From positions 1 through 26,406 of IMG/VR virus record IMGVR_UViG_3300009076_001661: DNA of 26,406 nucleotides. One strand, given 5' to 3'. The notes under the pieces are model-generated. The model ran no database searches. It saw only the letters and a program-made list of their open reading frames with translations, and was not told the DNA's origin. The stretch is from a virus. Positions 1 through 6,537 of the stretch are shown here, piece by piece. Made by a program: the position numbers and the translations under genes. Positions within the stretch are counted from its first letter, which is position 1. Every line of letters starts with the position of its first letter.

Positions 1-573
1 CATTTCATTACTTAAATGAGCAATTACATCATCAACGTAAAATGGTTCATCATCTAATAAATCATAAATTAAATCTTCAAATGCATTTAAAAATTTCGCT
101 TTCATTGGTATGTTTAAAAAACCTTCAATACGTTCAGCTACTTCTCTATCAACAGAAGCATATGTTCTTGCTTCTTTAATACCTGCTTTTTCTTGAGATG
201 CTTCAATTGCTAAATCAACTGCTTCTTCACCTTCTTCTATTTTAGAAGCCATAAATTTACCTAACGTTGGTTCAATATCCATCCCAAATTGTTCCATAGT
301 TGCTTTAATTGCAGCATGGAAATCCCCAAAAAACATACTTGCTTCTTTTATGGCACCTTCTTCTAATGCATCAATAGCATAAGATAAATGTTCTGCTTCT
401 CTATGATAATTTACATCAGTAAAATCTTCAAATATTGCTTTTAAAATCTTAATATCAGTATCAACTCCTGTTTCTAATCCTGCTTTTAACATTCCTTCAT
501 AGTCAAAATCTGTAGTAAAGCCTGATCCAATTCTATATTGTTCTAAAATGTCTGTTAAATTATATTTACTCAT
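1..573 (-). CDS. Hypothetical protein, 3' end cut by window edge
   Basis: An open frame starts with ATG at 573 (MSKYNLTDILEQYR...) and stays open to base 1, giving 191 residues with no stop, so the C-terminus lies outside the window. I do not recognise the family. The translation is acidic and mostly helical-looking, with a run around residues 55-85 rich in Ala, Glu and Phe (EAEHLSYAIDALEEG, then EASMFFGDFHAAIK). It shows no membrane segment, Cys/His cluster or nucleotide-binding motif. It follows the small membrane protein gene with a 4-base gap, so it is probably co-transcribed. A structural or scaffold role cannot be excluded. Coding status is well supported by length, uninterrupted frame and consistent codon use. 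Confidence 0.75.
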   Translation of the reverse strand, partial: MSKYNLTDILEQYRIGSGFTTDFDYEGMLKAGLETGVDTDIKILKAIFEDFTDVNYHREAEHLSYAIDALEEGAIKEASMFFGDFHAAIKATMEQFGMDIEPTLGKFMASKIEEGEEAVDLAIEASQEKAGIKEARTYASVDREVAERIEGFLNIPMKAKFLNAFEDLIYDLLDDEPFYVDDVIAHLSNEM

Positions 574-577
574 GTTT

Positions 578-862
578 TTATTTTTTTGATTTTGGTTTTC
601 TACCTCTACGTTTTTTTCCTTTTGCAGCATCAACTACATCACCTACTTGATCAACTACATCTTTAAGTTCTTTTTTTACTGCTTTAGCTCTACGCTTAGT
701 TTCTTTAACTACTTCTTTTACATCTTCAACTGCATCTTCGATTTCGTCAGGAATAAAATCACCATCACGATCATTTATTTTTCCTTTTTTATAAAAACCA
801 AAATAATAAACGGCAGCTCCGATTACTAGAATTACTACTATAAGACCTATAATTTTTAACAT
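578..862 (-). CDS. Small single-pass membrane protein with acidic DxDxD-type loop and basic tail
   Basis: 94 residues. Residues 4-23 form one hydrophobic membrane segment (IIGLIVVILVIGAAVYYFGF), followed by KKGK, which suggests the rest is cytoplasmic. Residues 31-43 (DRDGDFIPDEIED) resemble the Ca-binding loops of thrombospondin type-3 or dockerin-like repeats. Residues 44-80 are a charged amphipathic helix with Val/Asp/Lys periodicity, possibly a coiled coil. The last 14 residues are strongly basic and contain an AT-hook-like GRKP core. A promoter-like TATATTTATAA sequence lies in the 42-base gap upstream. Function is unknown; a membrane-tethered protein that contacts nucleic acid is an inference. 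It is clearly a gene rather than chance, given its ordered architecture. Confidence 0.75.
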   Translation of the reverse strand: MLKIIGLIVVILVIGAAVYYFGFYKKGKINDRDGDFIPDEIEDAVEDVKEVVKETKRRAKAVKKELKDVVDQVGDVVDAAKGKKRRGRKPKSKK

Positions 863-904
863 AATAAATTTATTAATTAATATTTTGTTATAAATATATA
901 AAGA

Positions 905-1318
905 CTAGGCTAAATTATATTTTTGCTTATATTTGTTAATAAATGAATTACCAACTCCTACTTCAAGCCACTCAGCAATAGCAGGTATACCTGGTATTTT
1001 TTTAGCTGATAGAACATAATCAATATTTTTATTAATCACCTTCATTTTAGTTTTAGCATTTGAACGATTTGATGTTTTAAATACTACTACTGTACACATA
1101 CCTTTAGAATATAAACGTTGGTCAATTTGAGGTTTTGCTTGTTTGGTTCCTTTAGCTTCCCAATTTTCTACTTTCCAAGGTCCATTTGCAAATTTACTTC
1201 TATCATAATGCCAAACTGATCTACTACCTAATTCAGGTTTAGTTGGTACCTCAAGAAATTCTTGAGTGTATTTTTGCCATGGAATTGCTTCTTGTTCTTT
1301 TGGTCTTCCTCTACTCAT
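905..1318 (-). CDS. Hypothetical basic protein
   Basis: 137 residues beginning MSRGRPKEQEAIPWQKY, with the GRP tripeptide of an AT-hook-like start. It is rich in Lys and Trp and has no membrane segment, signal peptide or Cys/His metal site. The middle (about residues 70-110: TVVVFKTSNRSNAKTKMKV, VLSAKKIPGIPAIAEWL) alternates strand- and helix-like stretches and could be a small alpha/beta fold. The start codon is one base from the stop of the upstream PD-(D/E)XK-like gene, so the two are probably translated together. I do not recognise the family. DNA binding is only suggested by the charge and the N-terminal GRP. Confidence 0.7.
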   Translation of the reverse strand: MSRGRPKEQEAIPWQKYTQEFLEVPTKPELGSRSVWHYDRSKFANGPWKVENWEAKGTKQAKPQIDQRLYSKGMCTVVVFKTSNRSNAKTKMKVINKNIDYVLSAKKIPGIPAIAEWLEVGVGNSFINKYKQKYNLA

Positions 1319-1319
1319 A

Positions 1320-1814
1320 TTAAAATGTAAATTGTTTATCTTCGTATTTTAAAAATAATGCTAAAAATAATGATTTTTTTCTTGGTTTCCCAAGTTTAGT
1401 TAAAATAGGATCAGTAAAACATAAACGTAATGATTTAGTTTTTCTACCTGGTAGTTTATTTTCTTCAATAAATTTATTTATTTCTTCTCTAGGAATATGT
1501 GCTACCCTTTTTTCATTAAAATGAAGAATACTTAAATAGTCATATTTATCTATTTTTGAAGAATGTTTATAGGCAACATAGTGTGTTTTTGTTTCATAAG
1601 ACATACCTTTTATTTCATGTTTATTACCATCTTTATCTGTGGCATCATATCCTTTTTCGTTTCCTATATCTCCATTTTTTAACCAACCATAATGATTCAT
1701 TAAAATAAATTCAGCCACAGCACCTACTCTAGTTGCTACTTGATTTACATCTAATGATGCTAAAATCAAATCTGAATATGGTCTAAGCATTTCTCTTGTT
1801 GGTGATAATTTCAT
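1320..1814 (-). CDS. PD-(D/E)XK-like nuclease-fold protein
   Basis: 164 residues. A Glu in a helix (E35, GAVAEFILMN), then GYDAT with D57, then HEIKG with E67-x-K69, match the order E...D...ExK of PD-(D/E)XK (restriction-endonuclease-like) nucleases. The stretch after it (THYVAYKHSSKIDKYDYLSIL) fits a further core strand and helix. The length is within the range of small type II-like or phage nucleases. It sits between two small unknown genes, with a 1-base gap to the gene below and 3 bases to the gene above. It could degrade host DNA, process phage DNA, or be a defence-type nuclease. No methyltransferase partner is adjacent, so a complete restriction-modification system is not supported. Family call by motif only. 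Confidence 0.5.
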   Translation of the reverse strand: MKLSPTREMLRPYSDLILASLDVNQVATRVGAVAEFILMNHYGWLKNGDIGNEKGYDATDKDGNKHEIKGMSYETKTHYVAYKHSSKIDKYDYLSILHFNEKRVAHIPREEINKFIEENKLPGRKTKSLRLCFTDPILTKLGKPRKKSLFLALFLKYEDKQFTF

Positions 1815-1817
1815 ATC

Positions 1818-2123
1818 TTATAATCCAGCTCTTTGTGCAAATTGTTTTCCACGAGTATTCATTCTACCGTCTAACTCTTTGTACTTGTTAGTAACTAACT
1901 CATCTCTTAATTGTTCAAATTTACAATCGTTAACAATCCATCCTCTAGATTTAATTTCTTTTAATCCAGCAGACATTGTTTGAACTCTAAATTGATTGTT
2001 TCTTTTCTTTGCTGTGTTTTTAACTTGAATATACATAACTCTTATTGGTTTTAACGTTGTGCTTAACTGCTCAACATGGTGAATATACGAACCCTTACTG
2101 CGGTAACCACATTTCCTGCGCAT
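1818..2123 (-). CDS. Hypothetical basic protein
   Basis: 101 residues, very rich in Lys and Arg throughout (KNTAKKRNNQFR, KEIKSRGWIV, GRMNTRGKQFAQRAG), with one Cys near the N-terminus and one mid-protein. There is no membrane segment or recognisable metal site. The ATG shares one base with the stop of the SWIM-finger gene (TAATG), which supports this start. The segment GLKEIKSRGWIVNDCKFEQL looks like a small helix-strand unit. Charge suggests nucleic-acid binding, but I do not recognise the family. A copy of the recurrent TTCGTATATTCACC motif lies inside its 5' coding region (2078-2091). Confidence 0.65.
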   Translation of the reverse strand: MRRKCGYRSKGSYIHHVEQLSTTLKPIRVMYIQVKNTAKKRNNQFRVQTMSAGLKEIKSRGWIVNDCKFEQLRDELVTNKYKELDGRMNTRGKQFAQRAGL

Positions 2124-2563
2124 TACTTTACTTTTTTTTCTAATTCTTTTATGTGTTTACAACGGTTATCAAACGCTCTCCATCTACCTGGACAATCGCA
2201 ATGGAATTTACCTGATTCTGGATAATACATTGTTTTATACGTTTTATTTGCGTTGCTACTACTAGTATGGGTTTCAATAATTGGTTCTTGTTTAACCTTT
2301 GGTTTTGGTTTGACCCATTTTATATCACTCAATTCAGTTTCAGGTAATACTTCTTGCCAAGTTGGAAGTAAATATTTTTTTCCACCTATATTAGCTAAAC
2401 TTGGTGGGTTGAGTTCATGATGGTATTCATATTTGAATACTTTTACAGCAATAAAACTACCAAAACCATTTGGATTGATTCCAAATGCTTTGCCTTTAGG
2501 CCAAGATATTATTCTTGATCTAATATTACCGTGTTTGTTGAGATTTGAAAATTCGTATAGCAT
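2123..2563 (-). CDS. SWIM-type zinc-finger protein
   Basis: 146 residues. The C-terminus carries a textbook SWIM signature, CxC-x10-CxH, with C122, C124, C135 and H137 in the context FHCDCPGRWRAFDNRCKHIKELEKK. SWIM fingers bind one zinc ion and act in DNA binding or protein contacts; bacterial examples sit on SWI2/SNF2 helicases and MuDR-type transposases. Here the finger stands alone behind about 90 residues of unfamiliar sequence with many Gly, Trp and Pro, joined by a Pro/Lys-rich linker (KPKPKVKQEP) and a Ser-rich stretch. There is no helicase or transposase domain. A promoter-like motif lies 16-29 bases upstream of the ATG, so it may head a small transcription unit. The metal site is seen directly; the role is unknown. 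Confidence 0.7.
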   Translation of the reverse strand: MLYEFSNLNKHGNIRSRIISWPKGKAFGINPNGFGSFIAVKVFKYEYHHELNPPSLANIGGKKYLLPTWQEVLPETELSDIKWVKPKPKVKQEPIIETHTSSSNANKTYKTMYYPESGKFHCDCPGRWRAFDNRCKHIKELEKKVK

Positions 2564-2578
2564 AACCTTTATTTTATA

Positions 2579-2592
2579 CGTGAATATACGAA
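2579..2592 (-). promoter_or_regulatory. Recurrent promoter-like motif upstream of SWIM-finger gene
   Basis: On the minus strand this reads TTCGTATATTCACG and ends 16 bases before the ATG at 2563. The same sequence stands before the 105-residue gene at 21291 and nearly the same before the polymerase gene. TATATTCA is close to the Bacteroidota -7 element TAnnTTTG, but no clear -33 element is visible. Confidence 0.5.
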
Positions 2593-2612
2593 ATATTATT
2601 GTGGATTCCTAG

Positions 2613-2765
2613 TTATGCTTCATAAGTTTTAAGTTTCTTATCTTTAAGAGATTGCATATCTAAACTTAAAGCTAAACACATATTTTTTAATTGACCGGCA
2701 TTATGAACAGCTAAAAAATCTTCATCAGTCATATGATTAAATAAAGATAAAGTACTTAAATCCAT
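2613..2765 (-). CDS. Very small hypothetical acidic/helical protein
   Basis: 50 residues starting at ATG 2765: MDLSTLSLFNHMTDEDFLAVHNAGQL... The frame is open further upstream, but a start there would overlap the better-supported 44-residue gene. ATG 2765 lies one base beyond that gene's TAG (2767-2769), the tight spacing usual here. The residues TDEDFLAVHNAGQLKNMCLALSL predict two helices; no family is recognised. The reading frame then ends 49 bases before the SWIM-finger gene, whose own promoter-like motif lies in that gap. Confidence 0.5.
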   Translation of the reverse strand: MDLSTLSLFNHMTDEDFLAVHNAGQLKNMCLALSLDMQSLKDKKLKTYEA

Positions 2766-2766
2766 A

Positions 2767-2901
2767 CTATCTTCCTTGTCCCCTATAAGCTTTAACATAA
2801 TTTTTACTGTTTTTACTACTGCTAGTATTATTCTTTGAATGTATACCTGGTCGTTTTTTTCTACTATTGGATTTATAATCACCAACAACTATTTTAGCCA
2901 T
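2767..2901 (-). CDS. 44-residue basic phage protein of the RPGxHSK...YRGQG type
   Basis: An ATG at 2901 opens a 44-residue frame ending in TAG at 2767: MAKIVVGDYKSNSRKKRPG, then IHSKNNTSSSKNSKNY, then VKAYRGQGR. The RPG-x-HSK-x(n)-SKNY-x(n)-YRGQG pattern is one I associate with tiny basic proteins in phages and related metagenomic sequences; no function is known to me. The protein is 30-40% Lys/Arg/Ser, lacks hydrophobic core residues and is probably disordered, so nucleic-acid contact is plausible. It lies 13 bases below the lysozyme gene and one base above the next start. Its patterned composition makes it a better call than the longer overlapping frame on the same strand. Confidence 0.65.
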   Translation of the reverse strand: MAKIVVGDYKSNSRKKRPGIHSKNNTSSSKNSKNYVKAYRGQGR

Positions 2902-2914
2902 AATCTATTTTTGT

Positions 2915-3496
2915 TTATAAATATAAATCATAACCAGAAAATCGCTCCATATAAGTAGTTATTTTTACACCATTACCATCTTTTCTTACTTTACCAGTTC
3001 TAAACCATTTTTTAACACTTCCTGCTCCACCTAAATGGGCAGCAGCCAATAATCCTGATTCTGTTACTAATACTCCGTGTACATACTTGCCTTCATATTT
3101 AGCAATATACTTTTTAAGATATCTTTTATTAGTTTGAAGTAACTTGTACATTGCTTCCTCTTGTATTTTAGGTGAATTAAGAAATTCTTCTCTACTTATT
3201 TTAAACCCTAAACCCCTAAGTGTTCTTTTACCAAATTGATATCTACCCATATACCCAAAACGGTTTACAATATCATATCTGTTACCTGATTCTTTAAACC
3301 CAATTGCGTTTAAAAAATCACTGTGTGAATTAGTTTTTAACTCAATTTTGGGTGTTGTTAAAGGTGCAATTTCAATATGAGTTATACCTTTAACTGGTAA
3401 TTTAACTATTGGGTTTACAATTTTAGCTCTATAAGTTTTAAATGCTAATAAAAAAACTGATAAAGTTAATACACCAATTTTAAATAGATTTTTCAT
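2915..3496 (-). CDS. Membrane-anchored or secreted lysozyme/transglycosylase-like muralytic enzyme
   Basis: 193 residues. Residues 1-20 (MKNLFKIGVLTLSVFLLAFK) form a signal peptide or signal anchor with no obvious cleavage site, and residues 21-55 are a linker. The catalytic region begins with FLNAIGFKESGNRY (E69 as candidate catalytic acid) and GYMGRYQFGKRTL (residues 81-93), the ES...G-x-x-G-x-YQF pattern of lysozyme-like and SLT (GH23-type) folds. It is followed by GLLAAAHLGGAGSVKKWF, the conserved helix near the cleft. Such enzymes cut the MurNAc-GlcNAc backbone of peptidoglycan. The N-terminal anchor suggests export through the host Sec system, as in SAR-type endolysins. No holin is evident next to it. 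A virion-associated lysin is less likely given the signal. Confidence 0.7.
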   Translation of the reverse strand: MKNLFKIGVLTLSVFLLAFKTYRAKIVNPIVKLPVKGITHIEIAPLTTPKIELKTNSHSDFLNAIGFKESGNRYDIVNRFGYMGRYQFGKRTLRGLGFKISREEFLNSPKIQEEAMYKLLQTNKRYLKKYIAKYEGKYVHGVLVTESGLLAAAHLGGAGSVKKWFRTGKVRKDGNGVKITTYMERFSGYDLYL

Positions 3497-3497
3497 A

Positions 3498-3671
3498 TTA
3501 AAAATTTTTTAAGAAATCACCCTTGATTTTCTTATCCTTCAATTTACGAAAGGTTTCATCATTATCCAAACTTTTTGACGCAAGTTTTTCTAAATGGCGT
3601 TCTTTTTGTTTATCATAATCTTTAGTTATTTTATGATATTTTTTATTTAGTAATTTAATTTTTTTAGCCAT
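3498..3671 (-). CDS. Small highly charged hypothetical protein
   Basis: 57 residues, ATG at 3671 overlapping the TAA of the upstream HNH gene by one base (TAATG), stop at 3498 one base before the lysozyme start. The sequence MAKKIKLLNKKYHKITKDYDKQKERHLEKL continues in the same style to DFLKNF. Nearly half its residues are Lys, Asp, Glu or Arg in a heptad-like pattern that predicts one long charged helix. There is no recognisable family. Tight fit between two genes and consistent codon use support it as real. Confidence 0.6.
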   Translation of the reverse strand: MAKKIKLLNKKYHKITKDYDKQKERHLEKLASKSLDNDETFRKLKDKKIKGDFLKNF

Positions 3672-4288
3672 TATACTCTACTTACATATTGATTAGGGTC
3701 ATCATTATCTTCACCATCTAAGCCTAATTCTTTTAAACGTTGTAAATGATAATCATCTACTTCCCATTCTACTTTTTCACTAGTACCAAAATGTTCTTGT
3801 TTAGATTCTATTTGTTTTACATCTTTCTCATTAAAAACATCTCCTACATTTAGAAAATAATGGTTATAACATAACAATTGAACATTATCTAAACTATAAT
3901 TGTTACTATTACCATCTTGGAAGTGTAGTAATAAAGGCATTTTATAATCTAGCACCCTTCTTTCTTTAAAAGCACACACTGCACATTCTTCTGATAGGTA
4001 TCCTTGTTCTATTAAGGCGTATTTGAGTTTATTAGGATCAAATGATGAAGCTGCTATTCTACCTTCAATTATTTCCAACATATGAGGCATTTTTTTAGGG
4101 CCTCTTAGGAATTTAGGTATTCCTTTACCACTTTGGTTTTTATGATTATCAAATAATTTATATAATTTAGCCCATTTCTTATAGTGTTGATAAGATACAT
4201 GAAGATATCTAGCTGCGGCCATATTTGATTTAGTTTTTGCCTGCGCAGCTAATATTTGTTCTTTTGATAATGGTTTTGCCTTAGGCAT
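3671..4288 (-). CDS. HNH endonuclease with N-terminal helix-turn-helix
   Basis: 205 residues. Residues 8-45 (SKEQILAAQAKTKSNMAAARYL, then HVSYQHYKKWAKLY) form a helix-turn-helix of the kind that reads a DNA site. The nuclease domain spans about 95-155: CAVC (C102, C105) and LLLHFQDGNSNN with H122 as the likely general base. It continues with LDNVQLLCYNHY, giving N135, C140 and H143 as the remaining HNH and zinc-site residues. The first of the usual two His is replaced (LHF rather than HH), which is tolerated in many phage HNH proteins. An acidic C-terminal tail follows. Free-standing HNH enzymes in phages act as homing endonucleases or in genome handling; no intron is visible nearby. It overlaps its upstream neighbour by one base. 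Confidence 0.75.
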   Translation of the reverse strand: MPKAKPLSKEQILAAQAKTKSNMAAARYLHVSYQHYKKWAKLYKLFDNHKNQSGKGIPKFLRGPKKMPHMLEIIEGRIAASSFDPNKLKYALIEQGYLSEECAVCAFKERRVLDYKMPLLLHFQDGNSNNYSLDNVQLLCYNHYFLNVGDVFNEKDVKQIESKQEHFGTSEKVEWEVDDYHLQRLKELGLDGEDNDDPNQYVSRV

Positions 4289-4545
4289 TAATTTAATTTA
4301 AAAGTTACAGTATCACCACTACTACCTCTTTCTTTAGCAGTTGAGTTTACAAAAGATTCATATTGGTCTTCTTCCATTATTACAGTTTCAGTCCAAGTAT
4401 GATCACCTGAACCTTTTGTTACTGGTACACCACGTTTAGTACTTACGGTAGAACAATTAACACATACTTTATAACCATATTGAGTTAATCTTAACTCAGG
4501 CATATCCTCTCCACATTTAATACAAGAAATCATTTTTAACTTCAT
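4288..4545 (-). CDS. DksA/TraR-like zinc-ribbon protein
   Basis: 85 residues. CIKCGEDMPELRL...YKVCVNCS places C8, C11, C28 and C31 as a C4 zinc ribbon. The CG-D-P-RL spacing inside it is typical of the DksA/TraR zinc finger, which in that family sits near the RNA-polymerase secondary channel. The long N-terminal coiled coil of DksA is absent, so any effect on host RNA polymerase would have to work differently; TraR-type phage proteins are also short but keep a helix. The remaining 50 residues are Thr/Ser/Glu rich and unfamiliar. It starts a cluster after a 59-base gap holding a promoter-like motif. Regulatory role is an inference. Confidence 0.55.
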   Translation of the reverse strand: MKLKMISCIKCGEDMPELRLTQYGYKVCVNCSTVSTKRGVPVTKGSGDHTWTETVIMEEDQYESFVNSTAKERGSSGDTVTFKLN

Positions 4546-4570
4546 ATTTTTTATTTTTTATTCTTACAGC

Positions 4571-4586
4571 ATATAAATATATGAAA
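4571..4586 (-). promoter_or_regulatory. Promoter-like motif after the sugar cassette
   Basis: The minus strand reads TTTCATATATTTATAT, a variant of the TTTCGTATATTCACG motif, inside the 59-base gap between the dehydrogenase stop and the zinc-ribbon ATG at 4545. It would restart transcription of the accessory genes downstream. Confidence 0.4.
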
Positions 4587-4604
4587 GAAATATATAGTAA
4601 CCAA

Positions 4605-5333
4605 TTATATTACGGCTCTTCCTTTCATTCCTTCCCAATCCCTATTTTTTCGAACCACATTGTTTTTCTTATCGGTGGTTCTTAACATAGTTGGATACAA
4701 TTCCAATTCTTCTGCTAAATGAATTAATGCTTTAACATCTTTTGGTAAACAATGCCCACCATAACCAAAATCACCATCTGGACCTGGTACTTGCCAGTGT
4801 GATTTACCTAATCTTTTATCTAATGTAGCATATTCTATAACTTTATCATAATCGATATCTAAACCTTCACATATTTGATGTATTTCATTAGCAAAGGATA
4901 CTTTAGTAGCTAAAAAAGCATTAGTTACATACTTTACCATTTCGGCGTGTGTAGATCCTGTTTTTACTATATGGGCATAAGCAAATACTTTACTATATAT
5001 TCGTTTTAATGTTGTAGTTGCTTTACGTGGACCTCCTAATATAATTCTAGTTGTGTTATTAAAATCCTCTACAGCGTTAATTTCAGTTAAAAATTCAGGA
5101 TTAAATACAATTTCTAATGATGGGTATTTCTCATTGAGTGTTTTTGTTGTACCAGGTGGTACTGTGGATTTTATTACCACAATTTTAGTTACACCAAATT
5201 TAAATATTCTATCAATCGTTTCATCTACTATACTAACATTACAACTACCATCTGGGTTCATAGGTGTTGGTAAACATACAAATACAATCTCATTATCCAT
5301 TGCTCTTTGGATAGATGAGTTACACTTACTCAC
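4605..5333 (-). CDS. UDP-glucose/GDP-mannose 6-dehydrogenase-like protein, N-terminally truncated
   Basis: 242 residues if the GTG at 5333 is used. The family oxidises the C6 of a nucleotide sugar to a carboxylate with NAD+. Visible motifs: FVCLPTPMNPDGS (18-30), KSTVPPGTT (55-63), FNPEFLTE (77-84), EMVKYVTNAFLATKVSFANE (131-150, with the conserved Lys and Asn) and YGGHCLPKD (191-199, catalytic C195). The C-terminal UDP-binding domain is short, as in phage-type members. The N-terminal Rossmann GxGxxG strand is missing. The frame continues upstream with homologous-looking FKNYYDIFTYDLD until TGA at 5373-5375, with no ATG in that stretch. This suggests a 5' deletion joined in the -1 frame to the upstream glycosyltransferase. 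As written, NAD binding is doubtful, so it may be a decaying gene or be made by frameshifting. Confidence 0.8.
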   Translation of the reverse strand: MSKCNSSIQRAMDNEIVFVCLPTPMNPDGSCNVSIVDETIDRIFKFGVTKIVVIKSTVPPGTTKTLNEKYPSLEIVFNPEFLTEINAVEDFNNTTRIILGGPRKATTTLKRIYSKVFAYAHIVKTGSTHAEMVKYVTNAFLATKVSFANEIHQICEGLDIDYDKVIEYATLDKRLGKSHWQVPGPDGDFGYGGHCLPKDVKALIHLAEELELYPTMLRTTDKKNNVVRKNRDWEGMKGRAVI

Positions 5334-5335
5334 AT

Positions 5336-6535
5336 CTAAATCGTAAGTAAAAATATCATAGTAATTTTTAAATCAATTAAAGTATTTTGATATTCATTCA
5401 TTTGAATTATTTCTATTATAATATTATTTAATTGAAATCTTCCTATACTTCCACTATCCTTAATTATTTCTGATAGTTGCATTAATATTTTCCAATCTTC
5501 TTCATTAAATGTTTTACCATCTATTTCAACTAGTATCTCATTTAGTTTTTCATTGTCGTAAGGTTTAATCTTATAGTTTAAAATATATTCTGTATTTTTC
5601 TGTTCTTTATCTATATAATGTGATTTAATAACCTCCATATCGTCTTCGATGTATATATTACTACACCAAGGTTCTAAAGCGTGTAGTAAAGAAGCATTAC
5701 AGGTCTTAACAATAAATCCAATATCGTATTTAGGGGGCACAATAGGTTTCATTAAGGGGTCATGTTTAATAAAGCACCCCCATTTTCGAATAAAATTCCT
5801 TCCGTTTTTAGTAGTAGTTTGAATCCATTCATCACTATTTTTACCTGCTGATCCACCTGAGTGTTTATTAAATCTAGAACCACGTGATGTAAAATGATAT
5901 ACAAGAGCATCCCAAGGTTGTATAAACTTATAACCATTTAAATGAAATCTATTAAATAAATCAGAATCTTCTTTAGATTGAGGGGCAAATAATTCATCAT
6001 GTCCCCCAATAGATAAAAAATCATCTTTATACATACACCAAGGAGCAAATATACCTTCTGTTATTCTTTCATTTTTTAGTAAATCACTTTTTTCATACCA
6101 TTCTTCCATACTAAATTCATCAACTTCAATACCAAAGTTTCTTAATATTTTTTCAGGACCATCTGGATGTAGAGGTGGTTCTACTCTTGTTCCTGTTACT
6201 ACTGTACCTTTTTTTAGATGTTTTAGGATGTTAATATCAAAATCTTTACAAGCAACCATATCTGCATGAAAAGCTATAATAATATCAGTACGAGCCATTT
6301 CAATACCTTTATCAAACATTCCTACAATCCCAATTCTTTCTGGTCCTGGGTTATGGTGTACTATTAGATCTTTATCATTTTGAGAATTAATCCATTCTTC
6401 AGTACCATCTGTACTAGCATCATTTAATACTAATATTTCATGTGTAGTATTTAAATTACGAATTGACTCATAGGCTAGTTGTAAAAATTCTAAATTATTT
6501 CTACTAGGTATTACAAAAGTTATCTTATCTGTCAT
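5336..6535 (-). CDS. Family 2 (GT-A) glycosyltransferase
   Basis: 399 residues. The N-terminal GT-A domain shows FVIPSRNN (7-14), LVLNDASTDGTEEW (35-48), FHADMV (89-94, the DxD-like metal/nucleotide site) and, near residue 190, the acceptor-side acidic motif KEDSDLFNRFHLNGY followed by DALVYHF. These are hallmarks of inverting GT2 enzymes using UDP- or dTDP-sugars. A second region from about 270 (KYDIGFIVKTCNASLL, then EPWCSNIYIEDD) is a separate C-terminal domain seen also in phage-type glycosyltransferases; its function is unknown to me. The last residues (ITMIFLLTI) look like an out-of-frame read of dehydrogenase sequence, so the native C-terminus was probably lost at the junction described for the next gene. 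It lies 2 bases below the methyltransferase. Confidence 0.85.
   Translation of the reverse strand: MTDKITFVIPSRNNLEFLQLAYESIRNLNTTHEILVLNDASTDGTEEWINSQNDKDLIVHHNPGPERIGIVGMFDKGIEMARTDIIIAFHADMVACKDFDINILKHLKKGTVVTGTRVEPPLHPDGPEKILRNFGIEVDEFSMEEWYEKSDLLKNERITEGIFAPWCMYKDDFLSIGGHDELFAPQSKEDSDLFNRFHLNGYKFIQPWDALVYHFTSRGSRFNKHSGGSAGKNSDEWIQTTTKNGRNFIRKWGCFIKHDPLMKPIVPPKYDIGFIVKTCNASLLHALEPWCSNIYIEDDMEVIKSHYIDKEQKNTEYILNYKIKPYDNEKLNEILVEIDGKTFNEEDWKILMQLSEIIKDSGSIGRFQLNNIIIEIIQMNEYQNTLIDLKITMIFLLTI
5366..5372 (-). other. Slippery heptamer T TTA AAA at glycosyltransferase/dehydrogenase junction
   Basis: Read in the glycosyltransferase frame the minus strand is GAT TTA AAA ATT, giving the X XXY YYZ heptamer T TTA AAA. 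A -1 slip here continues as AAT TAC TAT GAT, exactly the dehydrogenase frame, one base after that frame's TGA. The heptamer is common by chance in AT-rich DNA, and I see no strong downstream stem, so programmed frameshifting is only a possibility. Confidence 0.3.
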
Positions 6536-6537
6536 AT

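Noticed and set aside
647-829. Plus-strand frame rich in Phe and Tyr opposite the membrane protein
   Set aside because: It is the complement of a Lys/Asp-rich gene; the composition is explained by that and there is no independent motif.
5752-5937. Short open frame inside the glycosyltransferase on the same strand
   Set aside because: It is another frame of the well-supported GT2 gene, with biased hydrophobic composition and no start context.
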